Shown: positions 52,301-62,602 of the stretch, one piece after another | How the letters are laid out: the number at the start of each line of letters is the position of its first letter | How positions within the stretch are numbered: the stretch's first letter is position 1 | DNA from: Bugulina stolonifera | Lineage: Eukaryota; Bryozoa; Gymnolaemata; Cheilostomatida; Bugulidae | DNA: 64,000 nt | Assembly: GCA_935421135.1 (NCBI GenBank) | Contig: OW285189.1 | Location: 1,288,179 to 1,352,178 of the forward strand | Reading direction: 5' to 3' | The notes under the pieces: model-generated | Databases searched by the model: none | Seen by the model: the letters and a program-made list of their open reading frames with translations, nothing else | Told to the model about the DNA's origin: nothing | Program-made: the position numbers and the translations under genes

Positions 52301-55300
52301 CAAACTCGCTAAATATTGTAATGGCTTGTACCTCTACGACAGTTAATTATGCTGATTTATGAGGCTGTGTTATACTGTTAGCGTCTTTATTATATTTAAA
52401 GCAGTTACAGTAAAGTTTTATGTACATATACAAAGTACATGTAGAATTATGTAGCAGAGGACAGCTCTTAGTATGGGTCATCCGTTTCTTAACGGGATTG
52501 TGTTTAGTCGTCCGAAACCCGCCGGCAGTAACTGGTCGTCTTCTTTTACTTGTAAAAGAGACCAGAATATTGTTATACACTGCAGTATACAGTACATTGT
52601 GAATTCCAGCTGTGAGGATCATTCAGTATACCTTTATAGTATTGTAATGGTACGCACAGTCGTCTCTTACACCTGACACTCATTATCATGTGTGCTTACA
52701 TGTATATACTTGCTTGCATTCTACCTTGTGTAACTTCTATATGATTGTATATACTTGTATAATTATTACTAAGTCTTTTAATGCCTTTTATACCCATGTA
52801 CAGAGGCCCGACCTCTCAGAATCCATTGATATTCATTTTGTACATGAATTGGACCATTATAAGCAACTTTTGTAGAACCCGACCTATTTTGGGTCGGCCG
52901 TCGGGCTTCCGGCGGCCATCTTGTTGCGCAACTTCCGGACGACCTTACGTCGTCTTTTCCCGACACTACGTCGGGCAAAAGTCCTTATACTATATAAAGG
53001 GCATTGTTTCACTGTTCATTGTCTCAGTCTTCACTTGGCTTTCAATAAAGACACATCTATACTTGATACAGAGACTTTCACTTCCTTTTGTCAGGTCATT
53101 CGCTTAGCGAACCGCCTACTAGGTCGGATCACTCTCTTTTAAAGTATAGTCTGAAGGTCAGACTTGGGACCAGATGGGTCGTCTCTGGTAGTTATTGGGC
53201 TACTGAGACCGCTCGATCTTTCATGTAATGCGAAGTCCTAGCACCACTCATAGGCACTTCAATTCTGGGTCGGTAGTCGTCCAAGGACGACCGCACCAAA
53301 TCACAGAAACCATTACAGTATACACTTACACTATGGAGTTATGCCGGATCATTAGCTACGCACATAACAACAGTTTGTAGTCGTTGAGGCATATGAAGAC
53401 TGCAAAGGCTAGGTAGCCACCTACTGCATGCTAAGTAGCCGTCGATGGCTTGTGTACACACTGGGTCATCTGCCATGCAATCACAACAATATTTCTATCG
53501 TAAAATACTCCAGGATTAGCAAACTCGTGAAACTTTCTTCCTTCCGTTAAACATTTCTGTTTTTAAGGTACATGTATTATATTATATTTGCCATCTAGAG
53601 ATAGCCCTGGTGAATGACTGCAAGAGAACAGCAACGGTAAAGGCCAAGACTCTCTGTAGACTCTTTTCACTGTCAAAGGAAGATTTCTACAACATCGCTA
53701 GGAAATACCCTTTTATAAAGATAGCCATGGTGACTACAGCCCATCTGAGACTGAAGAACTTTGGAGATGTTGAACCTAAGAAAAAGGCTAAACCTGATGT
53801 GCTACAGACTTTCATGAAGAAATACGATGAGTTAGAGGTAAGATAACTCCCATTAATATGAACACCTATTAATATATGTATACTCATGCACATTCAGTAT
53901 ATGCATGAGTATGGCTGTACCACAGAAAATAGAGATGCAGAAACACGAGGAAGAAAGTAGAGAGAAAAGAAGCAGAGCTGTACTTCAGCATACTGAGGGC
54001 ACTGACTCCTGCTGTCAGACACCAGGCAGCTTCCTGCGCACTATCCGCAAAATTTTTAATGAAGACAGAGACGCTGTGGCTGAGGTGAACCAATTAGATC
54101 GGTCTGAGAGAAAAAAGGTCCGAGTACTTGAACATAGGTAAACACTCTACACATAGCTGTATTATACCCGTCTATAAACACAGGTAAACAGTAAGCACCC
54201 TACGCATTTTACACCCATGCCTGTACTAACAGTGAGCATACATGTTTGGCACAGGGATTGCTTGGCTAGGTAGCGCTTCTCTGCATTGCACCTATAAGTC
54301 ATCGGTGGCTTGTGTACAGACCTTGGGCCGTCTGGGACATATCCACAACACCATGATGCATTTTTACACTGAAGTGTTATGGAAGCACAATTTAGACTTA
54401 GAATGGTATAATGCTGCATGTCAGGGATGCTATGCAGCTGAGAATCATGGAAGACAATTTGTTGAATGAATCCAAAGAACCCTTTGCAGAAACAGCACTG
54501 ATGGATGGTATACTACCTACAGCTTTGAAGCTTACCCAGTAGCCAGTATATATCTTTCTTCAGAGCCCTACCCTCCCCAAAATTCTACTCTCTGCACCTC
54601 TCCCCAAAACTCTACTCTCTGCACCCCTCCCCAAAACTCTACTCTCTGCACCCCTCCCCAAAACTCTACTCTCTGCACCCCTTCCCAAAACTCTACTCTC
54701 TGCACCCCTCCCCAAAACTCTACTCTCTGCACCCCTCCCCAAAACTCTACTCTCTGCACCCCTTCCCAAAACTCTACTCTCTGCACCCCTCCTCAAAACT
54801 CTACTCTCTGCACCCCTCCCCAAAACTCCACTCTCAGCACCCCTCGTGAGACTAAGATATTTTGTTCCAAGTCTAATAATTTAGAGTTATCCTTCTCACT
54901 TTCCCTCTAGGTCGTCTTCCTCCAATCCTTTCCTTGATGACATCCTTCACCCAGAACATAGACGTATTCCACTCGAAGCCTTTGATGGTAGGTAAAATAC
55001 ATCCGTATAACATACAAGAAATTTTATCTAGCTATAACTTGTACACAATGACAGGCAGTAATTATAAAGAACAGGGATCAACTAGAAAACCAGATTGGGT
55101 GAAGATCAAGAAGTATTTACATGTCAGCCCTGTGTTTATTAGATATGCATTACTGTAATACGCTGGCTACTATAATTTTATGTAGCATCGATCAAGATGA
55201 TGGATGCAGCAGGTTGGGCAGGAGAGTTGAGCAAACAGGAGAATCTACCTCAGGATAAGCACCACGATGCTAACAACAGGTAAGTAATGCTGTTTTAGCT

Positions 55301-57115
55301 ATAGCAGTAAATACAGGCTTATGACTATATGCATCACTGTACCTTATATACATGTAGGCCTACATGTACATCGATGTATCCTATGTAGTATATACAATGT
55401 ACATATACATCGATATAATATCTTATTATATATATCATTGAATTTTATTATATACATGCACAATGTACATCACTGTATCCTATTATACATGTACATCACT
55501 GTATCCTATGTTATATACATGTACATCACTGTATCTTATTATATACATGTACAACACTGTATCTTATTACATACAACACTGTATCTTATTACATACAACA
55601 CTGTATCTTATCACATACAACACTGTATCTTATCACATACAACACTGTATCTTATCACATACAACACTGTATCTTATCACATACAACACTGTATCTTATC
55701 ACATACAACACTGTATCTTATCACATACAACACTGTATCTTATCACATACAACACTGTATCTTATCACATACAACACTGTATCTTATCACATACAACACT
55801 GTATCTTATCACATACAACACTGTATCTTATCACATACAACACTGTATCTTATCACATGCAACACTGTATCTTATCACATGCAACACTGTATATTATCAC
55901 ATGCAACACTGTATCTTATTACATGCAACACTGTATCTTATTACATGCAACACTGTATCTTATTACATGCAACACTGTATCTTATTACATGCAACACTGT
56001 ATCTTATTACATGCAACACTGTATCTTATTACATGCAACACTGTATCTTATTACATGCAACACTGTATCTTATTACATGCAACACTGTATCTTATTACAT
56101 GCAACACTGTATCTTATTACATGCAACACTGTATCTTATTACATGCAACACTGTATCTTATTACATGCAACACTGTATCTTATTACATGCAACACTGTAT
56201 CTTATTACATGCAACACTGTATCTTATTACATGCAACACTGTATCTTATTACATGCAACACTGTATCTTATTACATGCAACACTGTATCTTATTACATGC
56301 AACACTGTATCTTATTACATGCAACACTGTATCTTATTACATGCAACACTGTATATTATTACATGCAACACTGTATCTTATTACATGCAACACTGTATCT
56401 TATTACATGCAACACTGTATCTTATTACATGCAACACTGTATCTTATTACATGCAACACTGTATCTTATTACATGCAACACTGTATCTTATTACATGCAA
56501 CACTGTATCTTATTACATGCAACACTGTATCTTATTACATGCAACACTGTATCTTATTACATGCAACACTGTATCTTATTACATGCAACACTGTATCTTA
56601 TTACATGCAACACTGTATCTTATTACATGCAACACTGTATCTTATTACAGGCAACACTGTATCTTATTACATGCAACACTGTATCTTATTACATGCAACA
56701 CTGTATCTTATTACATGCAACACTGTATCTTATTACATGCAACACTGTATCTTATTACATGCAACACTGTATCTTATTACATGCAACACTGTATCTTATT
56801 ACATGCAACACTGTATCTTATTACATGCAACACTGTATCTTATTACATACAACACTGTATCTTATTACATACAACACTGTATCTTATTACATACAACACT
56901 GTATCTTATTACATACAACACTGTATCTTATTACATACAACACTGTATCTTATTACATACAACACTGTATCTTATGTGACATATACATATATCATGGTGC
57001 TATTAGCTGCAGTGAAGGGTGTCTGGTGAACTCAACAGATGACAGGATAGAGTTTCCTGTGCATACAGTGACATCATCGGAGTTATCCGTCCCTTACAGT
57101 AAGAAGAATGACTAG
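40307..57115 (+). CDS. Tandem-OTU / HCN channel fusion protein (18-exon model)
   Basis: Predicted 1281 aa. Exons: 40307-40373, 41341-41880, 42187-42675, 42873-43109, 43630-43945, 46294-46530, 46912-47078, 47321-47631, 47781-47927, 48584-48802, 49434-49580, 50443-50617, 51338-51406, 53599-53837, 53926-54137, 54911-54987, 55186-55279, 57013-57115 (TAG). Every junction is in phase. Residues about 46-190 and 218-350 are two OTU cysteine-protease-like domains. Residues about 365-590 are a linker. Then comes an HCN channel: short HCN domain (WLIHPKSYFR), S1-S2, cysteine-rich S2-S3 part, S4 (763-784), S5, pore (GYG 860-862), C-linker, CNBD (960-1120; KRTA at 1049-1052). Intron 6 uses a GC donor. Alternative: an OTU gene ending near 43949 and a channel starting at ATG 46238. 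The TGA after 43945 does not decide, because it arises automatically from a phase-2 AG|GTGA donor. The channel part is near certain; the joining is moderate. Confidence 0.72.
41341..41880 (+). other. Exon encoding OTU-like domain 1, probably catalytically dead
   Basis: Residues 23-203. The OTU nucleophile motif is usually D-G-N-C-L-F; here it reads KDGNSLFESV, with Ser63 in place of the catalytic Cys. At the C-terminal catalytic His position the sequence is KQYHATKA, so Tyr179 sits where domain 2 has His and the His is displaced by one. The Asp (D60) is kept. The fold-level pattern matches domain 2 closely (RQLE, W-N-x-x-LG, ADML, VVVxY). Inference: a pseudo-enzyme domain, possibly for ubiquitin binding. 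Confidence 0.8.
42187..42675 (+). other. Exon encoding OTU-like domain 2, Cys and His retained
   Basis: Residues 203-366. The active-site segment reads PPNGNCMFESV with Cys233 kept; the residue three before it is Asn230 instead of the usual Asp. The C-terminal motif EEQHYDG supplies His341 followed by Tyr, as in active OTU proteases. The exon is flanked by phase-1 introns like the previous OTU exon, so the pair probably arose by exon duplication. Deubiquitinase activity is plausible, not shown. Confidence 0.8.
44125..44300. mobile_element. Fold-back element, family FB1 copy C
   Basis: Near-perfect hairpin: TTGATTTATTTCCTAATATC, ACGCTCATCCGAGCATCATC and their complements at 44185-44243. It is followed by the tail AAAATGCGTC, ACTATTTATAATAAAACTAC. 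It lies in the intron that joins the OTU exons to the channel exons and contains an AATAAA. Confidence 0.65.
44448..44855. repeat. Two diverged tandem copies of a GC-rich about 200-bp unit
   Basis: Both units contain ATATATGTTRCAATGCTGCC, a GATCTC-GCTCC motif, GGTGCTAGGAC/TAGTGCTAGGAC and a GGGTGGGTC/GGGGCAGGTC block, ending in GGCTATG. Much more GC-rich than the surroundings. Origin unknown. Confidence 0.65.
46531..46536 (+). other. GC-type splice donor (GC-AG intron)
   Basis: The exon ends TTTAG and the intron starts GCAAGT, the consensus for the minor GC-AG class. The next exon (46912, ATACTACTGG) restores the FRYYW motif expected at the start of S1, which supports this donor; no GT donor nearby keeps phase. 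Confidence 0.8.
47108..47235. repeat. 29-bp tandem repeat
   Basis: Unit GTAACATAGTATATGTATAA + GTGCATATG, about four copies, about 30 bp beyond the donor at 47079. Confidence 0.8.
48584..48802 (+). other. Pore and S6 exon of the OTU-HCN channel
   Basis: 219 bp, phase 0-0. Filter segment LIGIGYGVSSP: the GYG is intact, but Gly858 replaces the HCN-typical Cys. S6 reads GAVFYAMFIGYAT, where the usual FIGHAT motif has His replaced by Tyr. Its boundaries match 30227-30445 of the upstream paralogue exactly. Confidence 0.9.
48870..49265. repeat. 12-bp minisatellite
   Basis: Unit TAGATGTGTGTAGATG-type (12-bp period), about 33 copies. Starts about 70 bp after the pore-exon donor at 48803. Confidence 0.92.
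49596..50085. repeat. 42-bp minisatellite
   Basis: Built from CATATGATATATATATTATA + CTCATATGATAAACATCATACC, about 11 copies. It starts about 15 bp after the donor of exon 49434-49580. Confidence 0.9.
52871..53317. mobile_element. LTR-like sequence related to 16737-17436
   Basis: TGTAGAACCCGACC ... CATTACA, with TATATAAAGG near 52990 and AATAAAG near 53043, plus CTTACGTCGTC / CGACACTACGTCGGG motifs like those of the other copy. No matching target duplication, so the ends are uncertain. Lies in an intron of the OTU-HCN gene. Confidence 0.45.
54565..54840. repeat. 27-bp minisatellite
   Basis: Unit CTCTACTCTCTGCACCCCTC + CCCAAAA, about 10 copies. Intronic, about 70 bp before the exon at 54911. 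Confidence 0.93.
55540..56975. repeat. 22-bp minisatellite, about 65 copies
   Basis: Unit ACATGCAACACTGTATCTTA + TT; outer blocks carry ACATAC and CACATAC variants. It fills the last intron of the OTU-HCN gene and ends about 40 bp before the terminal exon at 57013. Long ORFs are artefacts. Confidence 0.96.
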
Positions 57116-57610
57116 CACCATTATTATTATTATATATACAGTATATACTAGTGACATCATCTGATACATGACCAGTACTTCATTTATTATTCATTCATTT
57201 ATTCCATAATTATGAATGTAATACAAGCATGAGAAAATAAAGAAACACTAATATTACACAACATTAGTAAATTTATAATATTACTTTACAAAAGCTCTGT
57301 ATCTACTAATACCCTTTCATTTCTGTTTTACTATACACTGCAGTACCATGACACTCTAACTGACTGACTTACAATGAGAAGTAAATGAGAATTGTAACTC
57401 AATGGTGCAGCAATGTAAATAAATGGGACAGGTAATATACATTTGTTATCTGGATAAGAAAGAACCTGTAAACACTATAAAAACGATCAATTGTTAAATT
57501 CTTATTCCCTTCTGGGCTGATCTTCCTGTCAAGCAGTGTGCTGGTGTGACCAGATGCTGGCTGTGAAGGAATGCTGGAGATGACACAGTCAAACGCAGAC
57601 AAGCAGAGAT
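57116..57610. other. Convergent 3' intergenic region
   Basis: Untranslated 3' sequence shared between the OTU-HCN gene (plus) and MRPL39 (minus). It contains a short ATT microsatellite at 57118-57135 and A/T-rich polyadenylation motifs on both strands around 57180-57245. No coding exon seen. Confidence 0.6.
57236..57241 (+). terminator. Candidate polyadenylation signal of the OTU-HCN gene
   Basis: AATAAA about 120 bp after the TAG stop at 57115. The same stretch (57183-57200) holds TTTATT motifs that read AATAAA on the minus strand and could serve MRPL39, so the two convergent genes may overlap at their 3' ends. Confidence 0.5.
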
Positions 57611-60600
57611 TTAATTCAACCCTTCTAACTTTTCGTCACTCTCCATGCTTGCATCAGACACATCTTCTTCTTCCCATAACTCCTCTGACTGGTTCTACAG
57701 AAGAGAGAATACACTAGTTCCACTTGCCACCACCTCACATGAATCACGGTAGCGAAATATAGAGATGTTTGGGTGGTTATGACATTCAATACCATATAAT
57801 GTAAATATAGAGATGTTTGGGTGGTTATGACATTTAATACTATATAATGCAAATATTTGTTTCGGCACTCAACATTAACATCAGTGCCAGGCACATCGAT
57901 GGACAACCCATGTACAAGTAGTAATGGAGTAGAGAGATGGGTACTATAATATGTTGATACATGTAGATACACCTGTACCATATACATGTACATGTAGATA
58001 CACCTGTACCATATACATGTAGATACACCTGTACCATATACATGTAGATACAGCTGTACCATATACATGTACATGTAGATACACCTGTACCATATACATG
58101 TAGATACAGCTGTACCATATACATGTACATGTAGATACATCTGTACCATAAACCTGTACTATATACATGTACATGTAGATACACCTGTACCATATACATG
58201 TACATGTAGATACACCTGTACCATATACATGTACATGTAGATACACCTGTACCATATACATGTACATGTAGATACACCTGTACCATATACATGTACATGT
58301 AGAAACACCTGTACCATATACATGTACATGTAGATACACCTGTACCATATACATGTACATGTAGATACACCTGTACCATATACATGTACATGTTAAGTAA
58401 CAGTCTCTACCATATACTGATTGATAATCCGTTATCACAAAAACATTTCACACGTGAAAGGTGATTGGTCTACACAGTCTACCCTAACAACCAATCAGAA
58501 TACAACATGCTAACCACTAGAACACAAACACTGCGTGAAGGTTTGAACCAATCAACACAATGTATACTTACCAGTTTAGTGGCATTGTGCAGCAGAGCTT
58601 TGTATGTCCATGAATGCATCTACAATTGCAGAGAATAAACGGAGATGAGAATTGTCATCTCTTGACTGAATACACTGAACACTGGCAGTGAAGGAATAAT
58701 TCCCACCAATTAGCTAAGCAACATTCTGTATTTCTGGCTGACTGTTGTTTTGGTACAATGTACTAATATTGGTAATTGGTAGATCTACACTGTAATACTT
58801 TGCGCTAGTTAATACAGAAGATCACATGGATAACCAATATGTCATTATTATGGAGTAGAGTAAATAACTTACTGTTATAGTAGTGGGTAGAGCTACACCC
58901 TGTGCTCTATATAGACAGTCACCTTTGCCAAGTTCTTCCAGTTTATGTATCTACAAAGTTGAATAAGTAAACGTATATGCACCTACCTGTACACACACAT
59001 GTACACCTATCGTACACACACATATATACCTACAGTACACACACATGTACACACACATGTATACCTACAGTACACACACATGTACACCTACCGTACACAC
59101 ACATGTATACCTACCGTACACACACATGTACACCTACCGTACACACACATGTACACCTACTGTACACACACATGTATACCTACAGTACACACACATATAC
59201 ACCTACCGTACACACACATGTACACCTACCGTACACACACATGTACACCTACCGTACACACACATGTACACCTACAGTACACACACGTATACCTATCGTA
59301 CACACACATATATACCTACCGCACACACACATGTACACCTACAGTACACACACATGTACACATACAGTACACACACATGTACACCTATCGTACACACACA
59401 TATACACCTACCGTACACACACATGTATACCTACAGTACACACACATGTATACCTACTGTACACACGCACAGGCACACGCACACACACACGTATATCTAC
59501 AGTACACTTGAGTTGTATTGTACATAACCTAGTAATACTATGGTCATACACGTACACGTATATACAATATGAATATAATAGTATAGTAATACAAACGGCT
59601 GTAAGGTTGAATCGTCCCAGCTGTTCCACACTGGATATAAGTGGTCCATCAATGAGATCTAAGTGAGCACCCATCTGATACACAGTCACCTTGTCTTTTG
59701 TGGAGCTCAGTCTATCAATCTGTGCTAGCTTGTGTCTAAATAACACTATACATGATTAAAATACAGCAAATAATGTAATAATACAATAAAGCATGAACAG
59801 CATGTTTAGCTATACCATTACACTATGGCTAGCACCCAATGCTCTAAGCTTACTTGTTATTATGAAACATTTCTTTAGCTTTCTCTATGCTGACACGGAG
59901 AGGCTGTATAAAGTAAGGAGAGCGCGTGTTAGCCTTCCCCTTCTTTCCATGAGCTAACTTGGTAGCCATCTGTGATATGAGGAGTTGTTCTCTCTAAATA
60001 TAATATACATGTAAGGAGTTGTTCTCTCTATATATAATATACATGTACATGTGAGGAGTTGTTCTCTCTAACCAGATTATTTGGCCATCTCACAATGATA
60101 TAGAAAGTAAATTTTCAAAATGCATAGGTGTGCTCACAGTATTGGCTGGTCACAATGTTAAATTCATGACACCAGACAAGCATGACTAATCCTGGGATTC
60201 AAAACAACACCAGTACATAATATTACCGCCACCAAAATTAAAACCCACAAATCGCTTATCATAGTGTAGTACAATACAGTAAAGAGAGCATAGACTCTGG
60301 CCTTACCTCTGTGGGTTCCCATTCTCCAAGTTTAGCCGTAAAGTCATAAGCAAAGCTTCCACTTTCAACTGAAAACAAATAATATGTTAGTACAGTACTA
60401 TTTTTATGAGAGTATAACACTGTAAGATACAGTTATTGTACTATAAGAGTATAACACTGTAAGATACAGTCATTGTACTATAAGAGTATAACACTGTAAG
60501 ATAATACAGCTATTGTACTATAAGAGTATAACACTGTAAGATACAGCTATTGTACTATAAGAGTATAACACTGTAAGATACAGCTACTGTACTATAAGAG

Positions 60601-62602
60601 TATAACACTGTAAGATACAGCTATTGTACTATAAGAGTATAACACTGTAAGATACAGCTACTGTACTATAAGAGTATAACACTGTAAGATACAGCTATTG
60701 TACTATAAGAGTATAACACTGTAAGATACAGCTACTGTACTATAAGAGTATAACACTGTAAGATACAGCTATTGTGCTATAAGAGTATAACACTGTAAGA
60801 TACAGCTACTGTGAGCATCAAGAAGGTAAAATACAAGTAGTCTGTTAGAAATATTCCACAAACCTGCAAAATCTCGAGGTTGAACCAATTGAACACTGTG
60901 CTCTGGTTTGAATGCTCTTTGTAACACGGAGCCAAGTAGGTATGAACAGCTTCTCCAGAACGCCTACAATAACATGTTATATAGTTATAGACATACATAA
61001 TAATATGCTTACAACAACATGTTATATAGTTATAGGCCTACATATCATTGTCATAGTACTTACATGTATTACGTTATTGAAATTAGCTTTTCAATTTTTG
61101 GACCAAATGGGTTTATATATATATTACATTATATTATGAGGCTACATTTAATAACTAATGTAATGCGAGCTTCTGGCGTGAGCGTGAAAACGCAGTGTAA
61201 TACTAAAAAATATTAATTGTTATCATGTACACTAGTAGGTAATATTGCTATTTGACTAGTGTGCATGTGCGTGCAATATCCTCGAATATGCCTTAGGCCT
61301 ATATCTAATCAATTATATTCATCTACGCTGCAGAAATTTCCAAGGTGTTCAGGCCTAACTGACACGTCTTGGCTGCGATTGGCTTCCAAATTTGGCCGCC
61401 ATATTAAACACATGTTCACAACCCCTAACATACACACTGAATATCAGGGTTAATTCAATCAAGACTAGTTACCATGACTGAGATGTCTTACTATTTATGT
61501 GATACATGCAAGTGGGTGTTACATCAGGAGTTCATAACATTTTGATAAGCCACTGCCAAGCATCGCTACTTGCCACTGGTATTATAGTATATATACATGT
61601 AGGTCAATATATATACATGTAGGTCAATATATATACATGTAGGTCAATATATATACATGTAGGTCAATATATGTACATGTAGGTCAATATATATAAGCTA
61701 CCAACCGTATTAACTAGAGTTGGATCGTCTTGTCTGAAATGAAGGAACTCCAGTTGACAGTTTTCAGTGAGAGGTTCATGCATGTGCCATGGTACACCAT
61801 TAACCAATGAAAGAGCAGATTGCTTAATGTACGGTTCACCAACATCTAAAATTTACTTACATTATTCAATATTTGCTCTATTTTTAGGCAAGGAACTTAT
61901 CTTTTGAGCAGTCAGAGACTCATTTCACATCCATGACTGATACGGATATTCATGGATGTGAAACAAGTCTCTGACTGCTCAAAAGATGAATTCCTTGCCT
62001 AAAAATACTATATATAAAATTGGCCAACCCCCCTACCGAGCAGCTCTTTTGGTATGAAGGAATAAAACTGCTGCTGACAGAAATACAATGTAACGATATA
62101 ACCAACTGCTCAGGTTTACTAGTGTGAAAAACTGGAAATAAATGAAATAATCACCACAAAGTAGACAAGAATATTACATTTACTACTGTAGGTATATCCA
62201 ACACGCACATAACTTGATAATGTACGCAAGAACAGCACTAACATCTTAGCATCTATCTACAGATACTATAGTGTATATATAGGCTTGTATACTATGGTAG
62301 AGCAAGAATAAAAATGCAGCCTCACGTTTTGTACACGAGTAGGGAGTAGAAAGGTGTTTATTCATGCTCAACTGCACTGGCTTATCAGAGTCGCCTATAC
62401 CCACACACTCCACTCGGATCTTCTCCAATCTTTTAACAGTTGAGAGCTGACGCAGTCTCTCCTCTCTGAATAATTCCACAGCTGAACTGCTGCTGCTGTG
62501 ACATCTAGTAGCATTGCATGGACTAGAGTTGATCAAATGCACGTACACTGCAACCCAAATACATATATCAGGCATCATTGGAGAGACTCCATACCTTATC
62601 AT
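57611..62602 (-). CDS. MRPL39: Mitochondrial large-subunit ribosomal protein mL39
   Basis: Nuclear-encoded mitoribosome protein related to the N-terminal TGS and editing-like part of threonyl-tRNA synthetase. Nine exons, 5' to 3': 62602-62326, 61845-61706, 60963-60864, 60368-60307, 59969-59854, 59735-59597, 58950-58873, 58619-58572, 57694-57611 (TAA). All are in phase, total 347 aa; the human protein is 338. Recognisable segments match human MRPL39 in order: EKIRVECVG, MNKHLSTPYSC, a VNGVPWHMHEPL-type segment, FWRSCSYLLGSVLQRAF, FAYDFTAKLGEW, VYQMGAHLDLIDGPLI and RAQGVALP. The last 27 residues are acidic. ATG 62602 is preceded by an in-frame TAG; Met9 and Met10 are alternative starts. The N-terminus is not a strongly basic presequence, so the targeting peptide is uncertain. 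Introns carry 20-, 23-, 31- and 37-bp minisatellites and a hairpin MITE. Confidence 0.92.
57955..58395. repeat. 31-bp minisatellite
   Basis: Unit GTAGATACACCTGTACCATA + TACATGTACAT, about 14 copies. In the last intron of MRPL39. Confidence 0.94.
58978..59500. repeat. 23-bp minisatellite
   Basis: Unit ACATGTACACCTACCGTACA + CAC, about 22 copies. MRPL39 intron, starting about 30 bp upstream of the exon ending at 58950. Confidence 0.93.
60395..60812. repeat. 37-bp minisatellite
   Basis: Unit TGTAAGATACAGCTATTGTA + CTATAAGAGTATAACAC, about 11 copies, in the MRPL39 intron between exons 60307-60368 and 60864-60963. Confidence 0.93.
61590..61690. repeat. 20-bp tandem repeat
   Basis: Unit AGGTCAATATATATACATGT, five copies, ending about 15 bp from the MRPL39 exon donor at 61705. 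Confidence 0.9.
61881..62005. mobile_element. 125-bp hairpin MITE with TA flanks
   Basis: Almost completely self-complementary: TTTTTAGGCAAGGAACTTAT, TTTTGAGCAGTCAGAGACT and the reverse complements on the right, flanked by TA on both sides. A partial relative (TTTGAGCAGTCAGAGACTTA) occurs at 45556-45595. MRPL39 intron. Confidence 0.8.

Noticed and set aside
55321..57115. ORFs of about 550 aa in the 22-bp array
   Set aside because: Same cause; only the last 103 bases (57013-57115) are a real exon.
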